Assembly (NCBI GenBank): GCA_020073145.1
Contig: JAIQFS010000008.1
Coordinates: forward strand, 1 to 64,000
Direction: 5' to 3'
DNA: 64,000 nucleotides
From: Terriglobia bacterium
GTDB lineage: Bacteria > Acidobacteriota > Terriglobia > Bryobacterales > Bryobacteraceae
In this document: in pieces, positions 25,422 to 34,991 of the stretch
Position numbering within the stretch: position 1 is the stretch's first letter
Layout: the number at the start of each line of letters is the position of its first letter
Made by a program: the position numbers and the translations under genes
The notes under the pieces: generated by a model
The model's input: only the letters and a program-made list of their open reading frames with translations
What the model was told of the DNA's origin: nothing
The model's database searches: none

Positions 25422-26414
25422 TCATTTTCCAACCACCAGGACATGGAAACTATCCGGCAGCACCGAAGGCCGGCCCTTCTTCTCGCCCGCCGCCGGCGGC
25501 CCGTATTCGGCGGCCAGCAGATAGACGCGATGCGTTCTCGGGTCCACCGTCATGGTGCGCGCGCCGCGCTCGGTCTGCACCGTGTCCACTGTATCCCATT
25601 TGCCGCCCGTGTTCTTCACAATCGTCAGGGTTCCGTCGCCATTCGAGCTGAACGCCAGGCCCGTGCCGGCGTCGAAGCCCGCGGCATCCGGTCCCGCTCC
25701 GATGGCCGGCGTCGCCACCACTTTCAGGCTCTTCAGATCCGTGACCGCCATCATCTTGTTGTCGCAGACCGAAAACAGCACGCCATCCTTGCTATCCAGC
25801 GCCAGCCCCGACGGCGAGTCGCAGGGCGCGAGCGACGCCGTCCGCAGCACCGCCGGCTTGGCCGCGTCAATCTCCACGATCGAGCTCTTATCTTCCAGGT
25901 TCACGTACAGCTTGCCCGTGCCGTCCGCCACGCAGAACTCCGGCTTCCCTCCCACCGCGAAGGTCATCAGCGCCTCGCCCGTCTTGGCGTCGATGGCGGT
26001 CGAGTCATTGGAGCGTCCGTTGAATGTGAACACCCGCTGCGTCTTCGGCTCGTAGCAGATCGAGTCCGGATTCATTCCCGTGGCCGGCTCGCCCGTCTTG
26101 GCCAGCGTCTTCAAATCGAAGATGGTCACGCTCTGCGATTGCCCGTTGCTGATGAATCCCTTGTTGAGCGCCGGCGCGAGCGCCACCCCGTGAACGCCAT
26201 GCAGTTGCGGAATCTGTCCCACCGGTTTCCCGGCATCGAGATCCACCACTTCGACGATCGTTCCATGCGTCGCATAGAGGCGATGCGCGTTGCTATCCAC
26301 GGTCACGTAATCCCAGCCGCCCGTGCCGCCAATTTTGATCTTGTTGAGAACGTGATAGCCCTCGGCCGCAAAGGCCGCGCTGACCACCAGAGCCACCGTC
26401 ATGAGCTTCTTCAT
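25422..26414 (-). CDS. Exported YVTN-type beta-propeller protein (first of a tandem pair)
   Basis: 330 aa from the ATG at 26414 (MKKLMTVALVV), preceded by GGAG at normal spacing. A longer in-frame start at 26456 lacks such a site. Signal peptide about 1-17. The mature protein is a repeated propeller: DYVTVDSNAHRLYATHG, PDSICYEPKTQRVFTF, YVNLEDKSSIVEID, ALDSKDGVLFSVC. The order of blades and many residues match the downstream paralogue, so the pair arose by tandem duplication. It starts 43 nt after the RND pump stop and is probably in the same transcript. Confidence 0.75.
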   Translation of the reverse strand: MKKLMTVALVVSAAFAAEGYHVLNKIKIGGTGGWDYVTVDSNAHRLYATHGTIVEVVDLDAGKPVGQIPQLHGVHGVALAPALNKGFISNGQSQSVTIFDLKTLAKTGEPATGMNPDSICYEPKTQRVFTFNGRSNDSTAIDAKTGEALMTFAVGGKPEFCVADGTGKLYVNLEDKSSIVEIDAAKPAVLRTASLAPCDSPSGLALDSKDGVLFSVCDNKMMAVTDLKSLKVVATPAIGAGPDAAGFDAGTGLAFSSNGDGTLTIVKNTGGKWDTVDTVQTERGARTMTVDPRTHRVYLLAAEYGPPAAGEKKGRPSVLPDSFHVLVVGK

Positions 26415-26457
26415 CTTCTTTACTCCTTGGTCCGGACAGACCCGGATGTTATCCAAT

Positions 26458-29400
26458 TCAATCTCGGCCGCCGAGGTAATAGCGCACGGCCGGTGTCACC
26501 ACCAGAGAGAGAACCATCGAGGCCAAGATGCCGCCGATCACCGCAATCGCCAGCGGTTGCAGCATCTGCGATCCCGCGCCCAGCCCCAGCGACAGCGGAA
26601 TCATCCCCGCCACCGTGGCCAGCGCCGTCATCATGATCGGCCGCAGCCGGCGCTCTCCCGCCTGCAGCATGCTGTCTTCGGCCGCATTCCCTTGCGCCCG
26701 GAACTTCTGATCCGCATCCAGCAGCAGAATGCCGTTCTTGGCCACGATCCCGATCACCATGATCAGCCCCATGAACGACGACAGGTTAAAACTGGTCTGC
26801 GTCACCAGCAGCGCCACGAACACGCCCGAGGTCGAGAGCAGCGCCGAACACAACACCGCCACCGGCGCGGCGAAATTGCCGAACTCGAACAACAGCACAA
26901 TGAACACCAGCACAATCGCAAGAATCAGCACCAGCGCCAGATCGCGGAATGATTTCTGCTGCTCCTGGAACTGCCCGCCGTAGCTGACGCGAATCGAAGG
27001 CGGCAGGTTCAGGTCATTCACCACCTGCTGCACCTTCTGCATGCCCTCCCCCAGGCTCATGCCTTCGAAGCGCGCCGTCACCTGCACATCGCGCTGCAGG
27101 TTCTCGCGGCGGATTTCGGTCTCGCCCGGAACTTCCACCACGTTGGCCAGCGCGCCCAACGTCGCCGTCTTGCCGGTGGAGCTGACCAGCGGGGTGTTGC
27201 GGATCGCGTCCAGGGTGGCCCGGGTCTCCCCGGGGAAGCGCACACGAATGGGGTAAACCCGGTCATTCAAGACCACCGGTGTCGGCGCCGGCTCGCCTTG
27301 CAGGATGGCGCTGACATCCAGCTCGACCTCCTGCGGGGTGAACCCGGCGCGCGCCGTGACTCCCGGATCGACGTTGAAAATACGGGCCGGGCCGCTGATG
27401 GTGTTTTCGATGCCGTTGAGCTCGTCCACGACCCCAGGAATCTTCTTGATGGCATCGCCCACGCGCGGCGCCCACTGGGCCAGTACCGCGGCGTCTTGGG
27501 AAAACAGCTTGATCACGCAGGGCTCCGGCGCGCCCTGCAGGTCGCCGATCATATCCTGCAACAGCTGCGGGAATTCCACGTCCAGAACCGGCTCCGCCTT
27601 GTTGATGCGGCCGCGGATATCGGCGATGACTTCCTCCACGCTGCGCTTGCGGTCGCGCTTCAGCTTCACCGAGATGTCGCCGGTATTCGCTTCCGTGACG
27701 AAGAAAATGCCGAGTTGCAGTCCGGTGCGGCGCGAGGTGCTTTCCACCTCCGGCGTCGCCCGCAGCATTTTTTCCACGCGAGTGATCACCCGGTTGGTCT
27801 CTTCCAGCGACGAGCCCGCCGGCATGATGTAGTCGATAATGAATCCGCCTTCGTCCATCGCCGGCAGAAGGTCGCTGCCCAGCGCCTGGAAACACGCGTA
27901 CGACGCGCCGATGAGCAGCACCACGAAAACCGCCAGCACGGCCTTGTGCTCCAGCGTGAAACGCAACACCGCCGCGTACGGCCGGAACAGCCAGTTCGGC
28001 ACGCCGCTGTGCGCCGCGCCGCCGTCGCCGTGCTGGCTGCGAATCAGGTAGTGGCTCAGGGTGGGAGTCCACGTGAGCGCCAGCGCGAGAGAAGTGAAGA
28101 GCGCCGTCCCCACCGTGATGGCCAGCGCGCGAAAGAAGACGCCCGTCACCCCGGTGATCGAAATCAGCGGCAGGAAGACCACGATGGGGGTGAGCGTGGA
28201 GCCCACCAGCGGCACCCGGATCTCCCGCAACGCGCTGCGGATCGCCTCCGCCCTCGTCTGGCCGGAGTCGCGGTGCATCACGATGTTTTCCACCACCACG
28301 ATGGCGTCGTCGATCACCAGCCCCACCGCCGCCGCCAGCCCGCCGAGCGTCATCAGGTTGAACGTCTGGCCGAGCGTCTTCATCACCACGAACGTCACCG
28401 CGATCGTCGCCGGAATCACCAGCCCCGCCACCAGCGACGTGCCCCAGTCGCGCAGGAACAGCACCATGATCAGCGAAGCCAGGATCAGCCCGATCAGGAT
28501 CGCGTCGCGAACGCTCTTGATGGAATCGGTGACGATCTCCGATTGGTCGTAGAACGGCCGCAGGTCGATGTTCTTCGGCAGGGTCTTGCGGATCTGCGCG
28601 ATCTCCGCGCGCACCGCGTCCGCCACCTCCACCGTGTTGCTGTCCGGCTGCCTCAGGATGTTCAGCAGCACCGCCGGTTTTCCGTTCGCCGTGACCACCG
28701 TGTACACCGGCATCACCGAGGGGGTCACGCCCGCGATGTCGCCGATCCGGACCGGGTTTCCATTGGGCGCGGTCTTCACCACGATGTTGGAGATTTGCTC
28801 CGGCGTGCGCGCCTGCCCGCTCACCAGGCTCAGCACCAGCTGGTGCTGCATTTCGATCAGCCCCGGCGAATCGATCATGTTGCTGCGGCCGATGGCGTCC
28901 AGGATGTTCGGAATCGTGGTGCCGGTCTGGATCAGCTTCGAGGGGTCGGGCTGCACTTGGAACTCGGGCTGCTGCCCGCCCTGCACCACTACGCTGGAGA
29001 CGCCCGGCTGCCGGTTCAACCGCGGCTTCAGCTCGTAGTTGGCCGTCTCCCAGATCTGCGTCTGCGGCACCACGTCCGACGTCAGGCTGTAGCCCATCAC
29101 CGGAAACGCCGCGAACGTCTGGCGGTTGGCGGTGACTTTGGCGGTAGGGGGCAGAGAGGTCTGCACCCGCGCCACCGCGGCGTTGACCAGCTCCAGCGTC
29201 CGGTACATGTCCACGTTCCATTTGAAGAACAGGTCGATTTCGGCCGTGCCGCGGCTGGTAACGGACCAGATCGTATCCAGCCCCTGCACCGTGTTCACCG
29301 CCTCTTCAATCGGCCGCGTGACCGTGACCTGCATCTGGTCGATGGGCGAGACCCCGTTATCCACGCCGATAATGATGCGGGGAAAGTTGGTATCGGGGAA

Positions 29401-29547
29401 CACCGCGATGGGGATGGTGAGCGCCAGGTAGATGCCCACCGCCACCAGCGTGAGAATCACGAAAATGATCGGCTTGCCGTGCCGCGCGGTCCAGTGCTGT
29501 TCTTCGCCTTCGGCGGCCCCCGGCGGGTTGGCGGAGAGCGGACTCAT
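26458..29547 (-). CDS. RND-family efflux pump, inner-membrane subunit
   Basis: 1029 aa proton-driven transporter of the AcrB/MdtB/Mex type. The N-terminal helix (IIFVILTLVAVGIYLAL) leads to two large periplasmic loops and the 12-helix pattern. TM4 carries VIDDAIVVVENI near residue 410 with the conserved Asp pair needed for proton relay. The motif GSTLTPIVVFLPL and the second-half repeat VMGLIMVIGIVAKNGILL are also typical. No HAE3 or strict heavy-metal signature was assigned; the substrate is unknown. Its ATG overlaps the adaptor stop (ATGA). Confidence 0.93.
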   Translation of the reverse strand: MSPLSANPPGAAEGEEQHWTARHGKPIIFVILTLVAVGIYLALTIPIAVFPDTNFPRIIIGVDNGVSPIDQMQVTVTRPIEEAVNTVQGLDTIWSVTSRGTAEIDLFFKWNVDMYRTLELVNAAVARVQTSLPPTAKVTANRQTFAAFPVMGYSLTSDVVPQTQIWETANYELKPRLNRQPGVSSVVVQGGQQPEFQVQPDPSKLIQTGTTIPNILDAIGRSNMIDSPGLIEMQHQLVLSLVSGQARTPEQISNIVVKTAPNGNPVRIGDIAGVTPSVMPVYTVVTANGKPAVLLNILRQPDSNTVEVADAVRAEIAQIRKTLPKNIDLRPFYDQSEIVTDSIKSVRDAILIGLILASLIMVLFLRDWGTSLVAGLVIPATIAVTFVVMKTLGQTFNLMTLGGLAAAVGLVIDDAIVVVENIVMHRDSGQTRAEAIRSALREIRVPLVGSTLTPIVVFLPLISITGVTGVFFRALAITVGTALFTSLALALTWTPTLSHYLIRSQHGDGGAAHSGVPNWLFRPYAAVLRFTLEHKAVLAVFVVLLIGASYACFQALGSDLLPAMDEGGFIIDYIMPAGSSLEETNRVITRVEKMLRATPEVESTSRRTGLQLGIFFVTEANTGDISVKLKRDRKRSVEEVIADIRGRINKAEPVLDVEFPQLLQDMIGDLQGAPEPCVIKLFSQDAAVLAQWAPRVGDAIKKIPGVVDELNGIENTISGPARIFNVDPGVTARAGFTPQEVELDVSAILQGEPAPTPVVLNDRVYPIRVRFPGETRATLDAIRNTPLVSSTGKTATLGALANVVEVPGETEIRRENLQRDVQVTARFEGMSLGEGMQKVQQVVNDLNLPPSIRVSYGGQFQEQQKSFRDLALVLILAIVLVFIVLLFEFGNFAAPVAVLCSALLSTSGVFVALLVTQTSFNLSSFMGLIMVIGIVAKNGILLLDADQKFRAQGNAAEDSMLQAGERRLRPIMMTALATVAGMIPLSLGLGAGSQMLQPLAIAVIGGILASMVLSLVVTPAVRYYLGGRD

Positions 29548-30911
29548 TTCTTGGGAGCGCCCTCTTTGGCATCGGGCGGCGGCGGTGTGTCGTCCTCGTC
29601 ATCCGCCTTCTCTTCCGCGGCGCCTACGATCTTGACCTTCGCTTTATCGTCCACGCCCAGGCCGCCCACCACCACCACTTCGTCGCCGGGATTCACCCCG
29701 CTGACGATCTGCACCTTGTCGCCGAAGCGCACTCCCACTTCGACCGCCCGCAGGTGCGCCGTGGAATCGGAGCTCACCGTCAGTACGGCGGTGCCGCCTT
29801 CTTCCCCGGGAAGAATCGCAGCGGCCGGCACGATGGACGCGTTCCGGATGGCTTCGATGAGGATCACCGCGTGCACCGCCGCGCCCGGCTTGAACCGTTC
29901 GCCCGGATTCGCGGCGGCGATCCAGACTTGCACGGTGGTGGTGTTGGGATCGGTGGCGGGACTCACCACCGTGACCGTGCCCTCCAGCGCTTCGCCGTTA
30001 CCGGTCTGCGTGACGGTGGCGGTTTGCCCCACCTTCACCGCGGTGGCCTGAGCCTGCGGCACGTTGACCCGCGCCACCACGCGCCCGATGTCCATCACGG
30101 TCAGCAGCGGCGTGCCGGCGCTGGCCATTTCGCCGGCATAGATCGGCCGGTCGGCGATCACCCCGTTGATCGGGCTGTGCACTTCCGAGTAGCTGACCTG
30201 CGCCTCGGCCGATTGCAGATGCCCGCGCGCGGCTTCCACCTGCGCCTGCGCGGTCTTCACCTGCTCTTCCTTGCCGACGCTCTGCAGCGCCCGCAGATGT
30301 TCCTGGGCCGCGGCCAGCTGGCTCTTCGCCTGCACGTAACTCAGCTGCGCCTCATCCACCAGCCGGCGGGCCAGCGCGCCCTCCTCCAGCAGCTTCTGGC
30401 GCGACTCCGCGATTTTTTGCGCCGCGTCCACTGCCTGCTGCGCCGCCTGGACATCGGTTTGCGCTTTGATGACCTGCTCGGGAACCGCCGCCGCCGAAAT
30501 ACTGCGGAGGTTCGATTCCGCTTGGTCCAGCTGTCCGCGGCTTTCCGCCACCGCCGCCGTGAGGTCGCGGTTCTCGAGCACTGCCAGCAGCTGCCCGGCC
30601 TTCACACGGTCGCCGCGGTTCACCAGAAACTTCTGGACCGGCGCGCTGATCTTGGGCATCACGCTGGCCTGGTCCTGCGGGTACAACACGCCGTCGGCCT
30701 CCACCGTGCGGCGGATGGTATCCTGCGTGACCGCCGTCACCTGGACGGGCGCGGGGGCTTCGGTCTTCTTGGCGTCGTCGTCGCTATCCTTCCGGGAGCA
30801 CCCGGCCAGCGCTAGCAGGCACGCCAGCAGCGGCACAAGGGTCCCGCACGCGGGACCGAATCGGGCCGGACACCTCCGGCGCCTCCCGGCGTTCACGGAG
30901 TCCGCGGCCAC
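29544..30911 (-). CDS. RND efflux periplasmic adaptor, lipoprotein
   Basis: 455 aa membrane-fusion protein. A lipobox LALAGC near residue 38 anchors it to the inner membrane after a long N-terminus. The order is barrel-sandwich half (ITQDTIRRTVEADGVLYPQDQASV), a long alpha-helical hairpin with Gln/Ala-rich coiled coil (about 120-240), second lipoyl half (HSPINGVIADRPIYAGEMA) and beta-barrel domains. It ends in an acidic/proline tail. The GTG start overlaps the outer-membrane factor's stop by one base. It works with the pump and channel encoded on either side. Confidence 0.88.
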   Translation of the reverse strand: MAADSVNAGRRRRCPARFGPACGTLVPLLACLLALAGCSRKDSDDDAKKTEAPAPVQVTAVTQDTIRRTVEADGVLYPQDQASVMPKISAPVQKFLVNRGDRVKAGQLLAVLENRDLTAAVAESRGQLDQAESNLRSISAAAVPEQVIKAQTDVQAAQQAVDAAQKIAESRQKLLEEGALARRLVDEAQLSYVQAKSQLAAAQEHLRALQSVGKEEQVKTAQAQVEAARGHLQSAEAQVSYSEVHSPINGVIADRPIYAGEMASAGTPLLTVMDIGRVVARVNVPQAQATAVKVGQTATVTQTGNGEALEGTVTVVSPATDPNTTTVQVWIAAANPGERFKPGAAVHAVILIEAIRNASIVPAAAILPGEEGGTAVLTVSSDSTAHLRAVEVGVRFGDKVQIVSGVNPGDEVVVVGGLGVDDKAKVKIVGAAEEKADDEDDTPPPPDAKEGAPKK

Positions 30912-32329
30912 TAAAACCCTCCCGTCACGGTCTGCAGTTCCGCCAGCGCCACCCGGTACCGCGCCAGCCCGTCATCCAGCGCGTTGCGCGCCTGCGTCAG
31001 GGTATTCTGGGCGTCCACCAGCTCCAGAATGGTCGCCTCTCCGGCCTGGTACCGCAGCGTGTTCAGCCGCAGGTTCTCGCCCGCCAAATCGCTCGATTGC
31101 CGCAGCAGGTCCGCCTCTTCGCGCGCCGTCTGCGCCTCCTGGTAAAACCCCGTCAAGTTCCGCAGCAGTTGCCGCTGCGCGGCGTTCAACTCCACGGTGG
31201 CCTGCTCGCGCCGCACCTCCGCTTGCCGCAGCCGGCTCTTGCGCGCGCCCCAGTCCCACACCGGGAGGTTCAACGACGCCGTCAGAAAATACCCCACCGA
31301 CGGCACCTTGCCGCGCGCCGGGTCCCCCGCCACCACCGTATTCCATCCCAGCTGGTTGGCCTCCAGCCCGTAATCCATGTCCACCGTGAGTGTCGGGAGA
31401 AACGCCTGGTGCGCCAGCGTCACCTCCAGACCGGCCCCCCGCACCGTCTCCAGCGCCGCCCGCAGATCCGGATTCTCCCGCCGCGCCATCGCCTGCACGT
31501 CCGCATACGCCGGCAGTGCCGCCGCCAGATGGAGATCGTCCACCACCTGGAAATTTTCATCGAACGTGCTCGAGAGCAGCACCGTCAGGTCCAGACGCGC
31601 GTTCTCCATCCCCAGCCGCGCGTCGCGCAGCGTCTGGTCCTGCGCATTGGATTGCAGCTGCGCCTTGATCGTATCGCTGTGCGGCGCTTCCCCGCCGCGC
31701 TCCAACTCCTGCGTGATGGTCACAAACTGCTGCGCCTGCGTCAGCGCCAGTTGCGCGGTGGCGTACTTCCGCTGCGCGATCACTAGCCCGTAGTACGTGC
31801 GCGTCACCGTCAGCGCCAGCCCGCGGCGCGCGATTTCCGCCTTCGCCTGGGCCACCGCTTCGGCCGCCGTGGCGCGGTGGTAGCCCGATTTCGTGAGCGT
31901 GCCCGCTGAAAGGTCCTGGTGCGCCACGCCCCATTCGCGGTACAGGTGGACGCCGTCGTTGCTGACGTACCGCCCCGAGGGAAATACGCCATTCCCCTGC
32001 GTATTGAGAAAGTCCGACCGCAGCCCCGCCGAAGGCAGCAGCGCCGCCCGCGCCTGGAGACTGTCTTCGTGAGCCAGCCGGGCGCCGTTGACCGCTGCGA
32101 GAAACGAGGGTTCATTCTGCTGCGCCCGCGCCAGCGCATCCTGCAAGGTGAGGGTCGCCGGCGCCGCCGGACGGGCCGCGCCCTCCGCCGTCTGCGGCTG
32201 GACCAGCGCGGCCAGCCCCGAAGCCCCCCGGTTCTGTGCCATCCCCGGCGACGCCCCCGCGCCCAGCGCCAGGACGATCGCCGCGCACCGCCCCAGCGAG
32301 TTCTTCACAGTGTAAGGATGCGTACGCAA
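30911..32329 (-). CDS. TolC-family outer-membrane efflux protein
   Basis: 472 aa channel subunit. The TTG at 32329 is chosen because TAGGAGG ends 4 nt upstream; the longer frame to 32404 has no such site. Signal peptide CAAIVLALGAGASPGMAQ. Two homologous OEP halves follow, each with long helices (LTLQDALARAQQNEPSFLAA at the start of the first; MARRENPDLRAALE at the second) and strand pairs for the barrel. It ends TVTGGF with the C-terminal Phe usual for outer-membrane proteins. First gene of the efflux operon. Confidence 0.88.
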   Translation of the reverse strand: MRTHPYTVKNSLGRCAAIVLALGAGASPGMAQNRGASGLAALVQPQTAEGAARPAAPATLTLQDALARAQQNEPSFLAAVNGARLAHEDSLQARAALLPSAGLRSDFLNTQGNGVFPSGRYVSNDGVHLYREWGVAHQDLSAGTLTKSGYHRATAAEAVAQAKAEIARRGLALTVTRTYYGLVIAQRKYATAQLALTQAQQFVTITQELERGGEAPHSDTIKAQLQSNAQDQTLRDARLGMENARLDLTVLLSSTFDENFQVVDDLHLAAALPAYADVQAMARRENPDLRAALETVRGAGLEVTLAHQAFLPTLTVDMDYGLEANQLGWNTVVAGDPARGKVPSVGYFLTASLNLPVWDWGARKSRLRQAEVRREQATVELNAAQRQLLRNLTGFYQEAQTAREEADLLRQSSDLAGENLRLNTLRYQAGEATILELVDAQNTLTQARNALDDGLARYRVALAELQTVTGGF

Positions 32330-32377
32330 GGTTCCTCCTAGGAGCGCGGCCCCAAACAGACAGGCAGACCGCCTCCC

Positions 32378-32411
32378 AGTATAGGCCCCGCGAAATGAAC
32401 GCACGATGAAC
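32378..32411 (-). promoter_or_regulatory. Efflux operon promoter with 11-bp-period direct repeat over the -35
   Basis: On the minus strand -10 is TATACT (32378-32383). With a 17-bp spacer the -35 is TCGTGC (32401-32406). Overlapping it is a perfect direct repeat CGTTCAT-CGTG-CGTTCAT (forward ATGAACG at 32395-32401 and 32406-32412), one helical turn apart. That is the geometry favoured by OmpR-type regulators. The core GAACGCACgATGAAC (32397-32411) recurs with one mismatch at 37894-37908, over the promoter of the OmpR-type two-component operon. Confidence 0.6.
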
Positions 32412-32576
32412 GGAGGGGTTAGGAGCTAGAGGCCTCCAAAACTGCACTGCTATAAGGGAAATTTAATCGAGAAGGCGACAGCACGATAAGGAATATTCAT
32501 GGGCGAGAACTGGAAGCTCGGAGCGCGTGGGGTGGGACTAGAGCAGCCCGGTACAGCTTGACTAGAAGGTAGTGTC

Positions 32577-33335
32577 CTAATTTGCGTAGTTTGGATATGT
32601 GCCTTCCGGGCACCCGCCAAAATTGTTGCCGCCGTTAGATACTCCACAGTAGCTAGTGGTGTGGTGTCTTCCAAATACGTCCTTGTACCCGAAGCGTCCG
32701 TAGATGTATATCCACAAAAGCGGCGGCTTTGCATTGAAGGCGGCAATGTCTTTGCCTTCAACCAATCTACTAGCCCCACCCATTGCGCTAGTGACTGGGT
32801 CAGGTCCGTAAACAATGCCAGGAAAGATCATTCCGACTCGATTCTGATGTTCTCCGGGAATGTCCTCAAGGTGGCGGACTGGAAACCCGCTTACCATTAT
32901 AAACACTGGGCCTTCAGACGGAGTAGCTGGGGTCTTCCCTTCGTTCTTAAACCAGAGTTCAGCAACAAAAGGCTCACCGAGTATCAGTGGTTTCAAATTC
33001 AAGCCACTGATGTATATCCATGGTCGTTCGTCAAGTTGCAAGGCATTAATGCTGGCGTTAAGGGCCTTTTCACTTTGTTCCCTGCTGGCATCCACAGCCT
33101 CCTTGTTCGCCTTGAACGCTTTAGAAATCGCACCACGGCTGTCGGACAGGGTTGTGTTCATGACATCCACAATGCCACCGGCCTTGGTCGTGAGTTTATC
33201 GATCTGGGTGCCAGTGGCTTCCGATTCCTTATAGAAGATGTAGACGTTCAGGCCGGTAGCCACCGCAATAATGGCAGTAAGCGCGATCATCCACACGTCA
33301 GAAGGGCCTATGCGTTTCTTGTCTTCAGTGCTCAT
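32577..33335 (-). CDS. Membrane-anchored coiled-coil protein of unknown function
   Basis: 252 aa. A short cytoplasmic N-terminus is followed by one membrane helix (WMIALTAIIAVATGLNVYIFY). A coiled coil comes next (about 40-98, KAFKANKEAVDASREQSEKALN). The C-terminal domain starts DERPWIYISGLNLKPL, with an Ig-like beta pattern; this type of domain follows a coiled coil in several island-encoded proteins. It lies 89 nt downstream of the Ser/Thr kinase on the same strand. GC is clearly below the surroundings, consistent with recent acquisition. No enzyme motif. Confidence 0.65.
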   Translation of the reverse strand: MSTEDKKRIGPSDVWMIALTAIIAVATGLNVYIFYKESEATGTQIDKLTTKAGGIVDVMNTTLSDSRGAISKAFKANKEAVDASREQSEKALNASINALQLDERPWIYISGLNLKPLILGEPFVAELWFKNEGKTPATPSEGPVFIMVSGFPVRHLEDIPGEHQNRVGMIFPGIVYGPDPVTSAMGGASRLVEGKDIAAFNAKPPLLWIYIYGRFGYKDVFGRHHTTSYCGVSNGGNNFGGCPEGTYPNYAN

Positions 33336-33424
33336 TGTGCGTTGGCTCTGTGTTTTATGTACTGCGGGATCTTCTGCATTACCATGAGCGGCAGGGAGAT
33401 TCTAACAGTACCCAGGCTGGGCTG

Positions 33425-34450
33425 CTAATAGGCTCTTGTCCGCCCCTCCAATGTGCGCCTCTCCAATTCGTATGTCAGTCGGCCCGCAATCCTGTCAATC
33501 GGGGGGCGACCAGAAGGGCCGCGCAGATGCATGTCCAAGATCAGCTCGGCAACGCCAACATCTGCATCTGATAGGTGATAACCCATCGCAATAAACCGGC
33601 TTGCGGTCGTTCCACGTGAAAGGCGAGCGTTGAGAATCTCGAACACGTGGTGTGGTGAAGGGAGAATCTGACCAGTGAACAGTTCGAAAAGTGTAATGCC
33701 GAAGGAGTATATGTCACTTCGCACCGTTACGTCCCTGGGGGCTATTGCTTGCTCGGGAGACATATACTTCAGGGTTCCTAGACCCCGCTGGCTCGTCATC
33801 GTCAGCGTCCCGCTGGTGACCGACGCTTGAAAATCACCCCACTTCATGATCCCGAAATCGCCCAGCTTCGCACGAGGTAATGAGCCCATTGGGTTTTCGG
33901 ACGGCAAGAAAACATTGGCGGGTTTCACGTCGCGATGGACGAGCTTCTTCTGATGGAGATATTTCAATGCTTCGGCAACGTGCACCGCAATCGAGAGCCG
34001 CTCGGGATTTAGGGCAAACACCCTCAATCCGCTTCTGCCAGCATGCGACCCTTCCTCACGCCTGATATGATCCTCCAATGTCCGGCCCTTTACCGCCTCC
34101 ATGAGGATGAATGGGTTGCTCGGCCCCGCTCCAAGAAACGCTACTCCTTTGGCGTTCCCCTCGTAAGCATGGATGGTAACCAGACCATAGTGCCTCAGCT
34201 GAGTGCCGCGCTGGCCTTCCCGTTGGAACCGGGCTGCTACCTCATCGAAAACGGATTCGTCGATGTAATTCGGATCGGGCGCGAGAAACTTGATTGCAAA
34301 TTCGGTTCCGTCATTGACCCTCATAGCCTTGCGCACAAGTCCCGCAGCGCCGTCCCCGAGCTTTCCGGCAAGGCGGTACGTCGTGCCATTGATAAGGAAT
34401 TTCTGACCATTTTCTGGACTGCATAGGCTGCGACTTAGAGGGTGTTCCAT
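33425..34450 (-). CDS. Soluble Hanks-type Ser/Thr protein kinase
   Basis: 341 aa. All catalytic elements are present: glycine loop LGDGAAGLV (31-39), K54 in FAIKF, HRDVKPAN with D174 and N179, DFG at 198-200, and YMSPEQA as the APE equivalent. The C-terminal lobe reads SDIYSFGITLFELFTG. No membrane segment, PASTA or other sensor domain is visible, unlike most acidobacterial kinases of this class. It probably forms a pair with the membrane coiled-coil protein downstream. It lies in a lower-GC island. Confidence 0.88.
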   Translation of the reverse strand: MEHPLSRSLCSPENGQKFLINGTTYRLAGKLGDGAAGLVRKAMRVNDGTEFAIKFLAPDPNYIDESVFDEVAARFQREGQRGTQLRHYGLVTIHAYEGNAKGVAFLGAGPSNPFILMEAVKGRTLEDHIRREEGSHAGRSGLRVFALNPERLSIAVHVAEALKYLHQKKLVHRDVKPANVFLPSENPMGSLPRAKLGDFGIMKWGDFQASVTSGTLTMTSQRGLGTLKYMSPEQAIAPRDVTVRSDIYSFGITLFELFTGQILPSPHHVFEILNARLSRGTTASRFIAMGYHLSDADVGVAELILDMHLRGPSGRPPIDRIAGRLTYELERRTLEGRTRAY

Positions 34451-34991
34451 GGCTGCCCAAGATTATCGGGAAGACTCCCAACTCCGCAGATCGAGCGTGA
34501 CCTTTCTCAACTGCATCAGAGTATACCTACAAATGAGTCTACCCGGGTGGGAAGGTGCTTCAAGTCTGGACCGCGAAAAAAACTAGCATCGCAGCGGCCC
34601 GGTGCGGCCAATCCGACTAGCGCGGGCCGGGATGACCTGCCTTCAATAATCTCTACTAGCCAGAATTGAGAAGTGCCCAGAATTTCCAGTGACCCATGGC
34701 TGAGGTTTTTGGGGGGCTCCGCTCACCAACCCCGAATGGAACGCACGCCGAACAGACGGGTGCACTCGTGGTGCAGGCCCAGCCGCCCAATCGCAAGGGC
34801 GGAGGGAGAGGCGGGTTCGCCCCCAAGAACCTCCAGGTGCTCGATCCAGCCATCGAATGGGCCCAGCACTTCGATAAGGATCCGGTCACGCGATCGAACG
34901 AAGTCGAGCCTGTACTCCCTCTGCGGACTTCCCGGGGTTTTCGAGACCCCCCGGCAAGTCCAGTCACCTCCCTTTTCCGTCCCAACCCCCT
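34451..34991. other. Intergenic stretch without a convincing gene
   Basis: Short overlapping ORFs occur on both strands but none has a ribosome-binding site or recognisable motif. A minus-strand TATACT (34520-34525) lies about 70 bases upstream of the kinase start and could be its -10. The right half (34690-34990) is GC-rich and may be the leader or remnant of the broken gene that follows. Confidence 0.4.

Noticed and set aside
27298-30051. Open frame of 917 codons on the plus strand
   Set aside because: Antisense to the RND pump and adaptor genes. The His/Arg-rich product has no recognisable domain.
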